A stretch of DNA of 64,000 nt, taken from positions 372,001-436,000 of the forward strand of contig NBAZ01000016.1 in NCBI GenBank assembly GCA_002794735.1, in the 5' to 3' direction. A program made the position numbers and the translations under genes. This document shows positions 60,654 through 64,000 of this stretch, piece by piece; the first letter of the stretch is position 1, and each line of letters starts with the position of its first letter. The DNA is from Pyrrhoderma lamaoense. Its lineage: Eukaryota > Basidiomycota > Agaricomycetes > Hymenochaetales > Hymenochaetaceae. The notes under the pieces are model-generated. The model made no database searches. It had not been told where the DNA came from and was given only the letters and a program-made list of their open reading frames with translations.

Positions 60654-63088
60654 TCAAAAGATGATAGATTGGTATGGAGGCGATGGTATTCTATTGTATG
60701 ACCCATTATCAGCCTTTACTTCTCGGTGGAAAGGATAGTCGGTATGTTCGGTGTGTGCACCAATATCATTATCCACTTTCTGCAGAGAGGATCCTGACCC
60801 CTGATCAGACGATAAGGAAGCAATATAATGATCCTCGTGGTTAACGCTCGAGTTCGAGTCATTGAAATCCTCTTGATAACCTTGATAGTCGTTGATACCT
60901 TGATCACTGTCATAACCCGAGGACACTATCGGACCAAGACTGACTTCAACAGATTGTCGCGATTGAGAAGAAGACGGCTCTATAAGAAGATCGTCGCCGT
61001 AGTCAGCGCGGGTCCCTTCTGGGAGTTCATAAGAGGGCCTTATGTCTTGGCTTTGCTGTCTACTCCGGTATGAAGTACTAGAGGAAGCTTCTTGCCCTAT
61101 ATGCTCATGTAGACCATGGACAAATCTTGAAAAGGTTCCACAGATGCTAGTTCTGCGATTTCTGGCCGAGTAAAAATCGAAAGTGAGTTTTGGGAAGTAC
61201 CAAAATTCGGTATCGGAATGTCAAGATCTGCGATACTAGGGAGAGAAACAAGAGGGGTATAAGCAGGCTCGGTGTGAGGTAGGGAAGGTCCTGGTTCTCT
61301 AGAAGGACCAGATAATAGTTCCTCGTGGTGAGTTTGCTCGTCGAAATGAGAGTGATCAAAGAGATGATTGACTAAAATTCAATTGAATTTAGAGACGGAG
61401 TTATTAGATTGTTCTAGTACAAAACTTACATTCTTTGGCATGGGCTATCATATATAAAGAGGTAGAAAATGAATACATAATGACGTCACAGAATTGAATT
61501 GATGTACTAACCAGGAGATTCCGATCTATCACAATGGATACCTTCAGGGCAGTCTGGTCTTGGAGGTAAAAGACCTTTCTCAGTTGCCTTTCTACGCTCT
61601 CGAATCCACCAGTCTCGGAGACCAAATACAAATACTTCTGCGGCACACTGCCGACAGATTCGGTGTCGGGACGCAGATGGGTCTGGGTCTGGGTCTCCTG
61701 ATATAGGATGTATGTCTGAGAAGAGATCTAGTTCGAACAGCGGACGAAATCTGTTAGGTTGAGTTTGAATATACGTAATAATCTAAGTTTTGAGAAATTG
61801 AAGGGATTCATGAACAACAACCTCGGACAAAAGGGCATGAAGATGCAAACCTGTCTGTATATATGCTTCGGGAGATACTGTGCCTCATAATGTAATCAAT
61901 CATAAGATCGACCTCGGCATGGTTGTTTTCAAAACAATCATACACTTCACTACTCTCGAGAAGCTCTGCAACTTCAGACAAGCCATCAGGACTTTGCGAC
62001 ATTAGCTCAAGAGATCTGCAGCGAGACGGGATGTTAATCCCACAGAAAAAGACTCGGCAAAAATCACATCGGGTAGTAGTAGGTGCATGTAAGGCTAGTA
62101 CAGACTCGCTGAAGTAGTAGTCAGTAATCTGCAAAGAGACTATATGCTACTATAAAAACACTACATACCAATTCCCGCAGAAGCTATGTCCCGGAGGTGA
62201 TCCATTGGATATATGCCAGGCGTTTTCCGCATCAGTAGGGTTTGGGATTGGGTAAGGACAGACCCAATCGGCATGACTATTCGGTCTGCAATACGGACAT
62301 GGCTGCAAGAAATTTGAGGACGGCGGTAATGTTGGTTCTGGGGATGGTTCCCGAGGAGCGGGTATCTAAACGAAGATTGTTCGCTAAGTATATAATAATT
62401 TGGATGTATATTGATACACACTCTAAAAGGTCTCAATTCGGGGTAAATTTCGTCTGCTTGCTGCCGTTCCCGTTCGGTCCGCTGCCGATGAGGAGCAGCT
62501 CGCAAGAGAATATCAACCATTGACTGGATAGTTCTAGATGGTAAGACTGCTGTAGAAAGTGTCCGACAAGCTGGGCAATTTGTTCCACCATTCTGAATAT
62601 ATTTAGAAAGCGATCAGCGTCAAAGCATACAATACGATCGAAATTATCTCAGCAAATGTGGCCCACCTTAATCCAAAGAGTGCAGCAACTAGAGGAAGTT
62701 ATTAGTAAATTCTGAAACCGGTCCTACGGAGATGTATAAAATACCTTCCGCAAAAGAAATGGTCACAGGGAATTACAACAACCGGCTTATAAACGAGTTC
62801 AGAACAACATCCACACTGCAGCTCTTGCGCGAGATCCTCGGCCAAAGCGTGCCCATCGATCGTTTGACGAGAAACTTGAGAGTCCAACGTACTTCCAGAG
62901 GGAGTCGAATCAACAGTATCCTCTTTCATCCTCTTTCGCACTTGACATTCACTTTCAGAGTCGGGCGATGCAGGTCTCTTGTGAGAATGAGGGTTGAAAG
63001 TACGAGATATAGCTGGGGTGATGTAAGTATTAGGTGAGCTATCTGTCACGGCGATGTTTCGAAAACGGTGGGGAAGTTCCCCTGACAT
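60654..63088 (-). CDS. CHFR-like RING-finger E3 ubiquitin ligase
   Basis: Start MSGELPHRFRNIAVTDSSP at 63086-63088, with a Ser/Pro-rich nuclear-type N-terminus (HKRPASPDSESECQVRKRMK). The RING finger spans three exons: LQCGCCSELVYKPVVV, PCDHFFCG, SCCTLWIK, NGGTNCPACRTLS; the zinc ligands are complete. Downstream Cys-rich exons (LQPCPYCRPNSHADWVCPYP, TTRCDFCRVFFCGINIP, HRICRQCAAEVFVFGLRDWW, RPDCPEGIHCDRS) match the cysteine-rich region that follows the RING in CHFR-type ligases, which act in cell-cycle checkpoints. No FHA domain is visible. An early stop at 61097 follows FQDLSMVYMSI. A 44-base intron (about 61078-61121) would bypass it and join to RSRQQSQDIRPSYELPEG and an acidic Ser-rich tail ending at 60654. 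I prefer the longer form because that tail is open and compositionally protein-like. Confidence 0.75.
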
Positions 63089-64000
63089 TGAATGCGCGAG
63101 TTGTTCTGTACGATGGCGAAAGCGAGGAGGTGGTGGTAAGAGGATAAGGCGTTATTCATGAGCACACCGGTTTACTTCATACTTCACACCAGGGCCCTAT
63201 TGAGGTCGATCATTGCCTAAATCAGGCGACATGAACTCTTTCTTTGTGTGCTAACCGCGCTATGTCACTCTGAGTAATGCGTCTCGGCCGTGACTGTTCC
63301 AGGCTTTACGAGTTACATCCAGCATCTGTGGCTTTCTGCACCCCTGCTACGGTGCAGAGATCAACATCCAACATCTTCTTGCACTACTGTATGGTATGTG
63401 TGTGTGCGTGTGTTGATAGCTGCTTTCTGTAGAATTGTGTCCGAGAACACTGGAACTCAAGTGAAGAAGTCCGTCCTCGTGAATCTGCTTTCATTTCGGG
63501 ATCTTTTCAACTGCATTTATCTACACCTATGGCTGCTCATTATACATCAGCACTCCAGCGTCGTACATACAAACATCTCCTTCTACTCAGCCAACTCAAG
63601 AACTTAGTCCTACTATAGCTAAAAATAATTATCTGATTCAGTGGATCAAAACCATTAATATGAGCCGCCGAAGGGGTTTCAGACTGCCCGTCAACTGGGA
63701 TCGTGGCTTCCTATAAACAAACTCTCCGTCGTAGTGGATATCTTCCAAACCTACTTTTTTTTCCACTTCACTCTAGATCTTAGTGTTTCGTGGGAGAGCC
63801 GCTGCGGGTCTCTGCCGAACTGAATCTTTTTCTATGCATGCACACACCATCACGAGTTACTACGTATACAATGAACCTATGACTTCATCAGGATCATGTA
63901 TAATACCTAAAGTAGGCATGGGTCAGCTGACTCCGAAGCATAGTATATGCATGCACCCTTTAATCATCACTTGCTTATTCTCACATATATAGAATCGTTC
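63089..64000. other. Terminal region without a recognisable gene
   Basis: About 900 bases upstream of the RING gene to the window end. It contains that gene's promoter. Plus-strand frames of 70-105 codons show no family signal, and a gene may begin beyond the window. Confidence 0.35.

Noticed and set aside
1..64000. tRNA genes, rRNA, CRISPR arrays, bacterial promoters and transposon ends
   Set aside because: No cloverleaf with a GTTCRA arm, no rRNA-like block, no spaced direct repeats and no paired terminal repeats were found on reading both strands.

Overview
The window is nuclear DNA of a filamentous basidiomycete, most likely an Agaricomycete. Genes are split by many short introns (about 45-70 bases, GT...AG). 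The gene content fits: a secreted protein with two fungal-type cellulose-binding domains (CBM1), two DUF6534-type membrane proteins, a Dsc3-type ubiquitin-like protein, a fungal Rif1, a C2H2 factor with long homopolymeric tracts, and RING and MYND proteins. I found no rRNA, tRNA, CRISPR array, intact transposon or prokaryotic operon. I work from sequence alone, so names rest on motif and family recognition, and exon joins were made by hand.

Layout. 0-15.5 kb: an AT-rich accessory region with four related, divergent protein-kinase genes (one on -, three on +), each ending in a basic Ser/Thr/Pro-rich tail. A secreted double-CBM1 protein and a 2.7 kb gene-poor gap interrupt them. 16-20 kb: a DSC E3-ligase subunit (Dsc3, -) diverging from a flavin-dependent monooxygenase (+). 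20.5-30 kb: a Ser/Arg-rich conserved protein, an NTF2-like protein, an unrecognised protein, an N-terminal-Asn-amidase-like/MYND fusion, an alpha/beta-hydrolase-like protein diverging from pyridoxamine-phosphate oxidase, and a small helical protein. 31.7-39.4 kb: a C2H2 transcription factor (-) and a low-complexity protein with a linker-histone-like winged helix (+). 40.5-45.3 kb: a Rif1 homologue with both PP1-docking motifs. 45.7-58 kb: two DUF6534-like membrane proteins in opposite orientation, flanking a cyclopropane-fatty-acid-synthase-like methyltransferase and a cytochrome P450. 60.6-63.1 kb: a CHFR-like RING protein.

A point that affects the whole annotation: at nearly twenty places a clearly coding frame breaks and resumes exactly as if one base were missing, often in a short homopolymer. 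Even conserved genes (Dsc3, PNPO, CFA synthase) are affected. The uniform sign points to sequence or assembly error rather than gene decay. I therefore annotate these genes as whole and do not call the broken ones pseudogenes on that evidence alone.

How the genes relate: most are independent housekeeping or regulatory genes that share short divergent promoters. The two groupings that look non-random are the local kinase family and the DUF6534/CFA/P450 neighbourhood.
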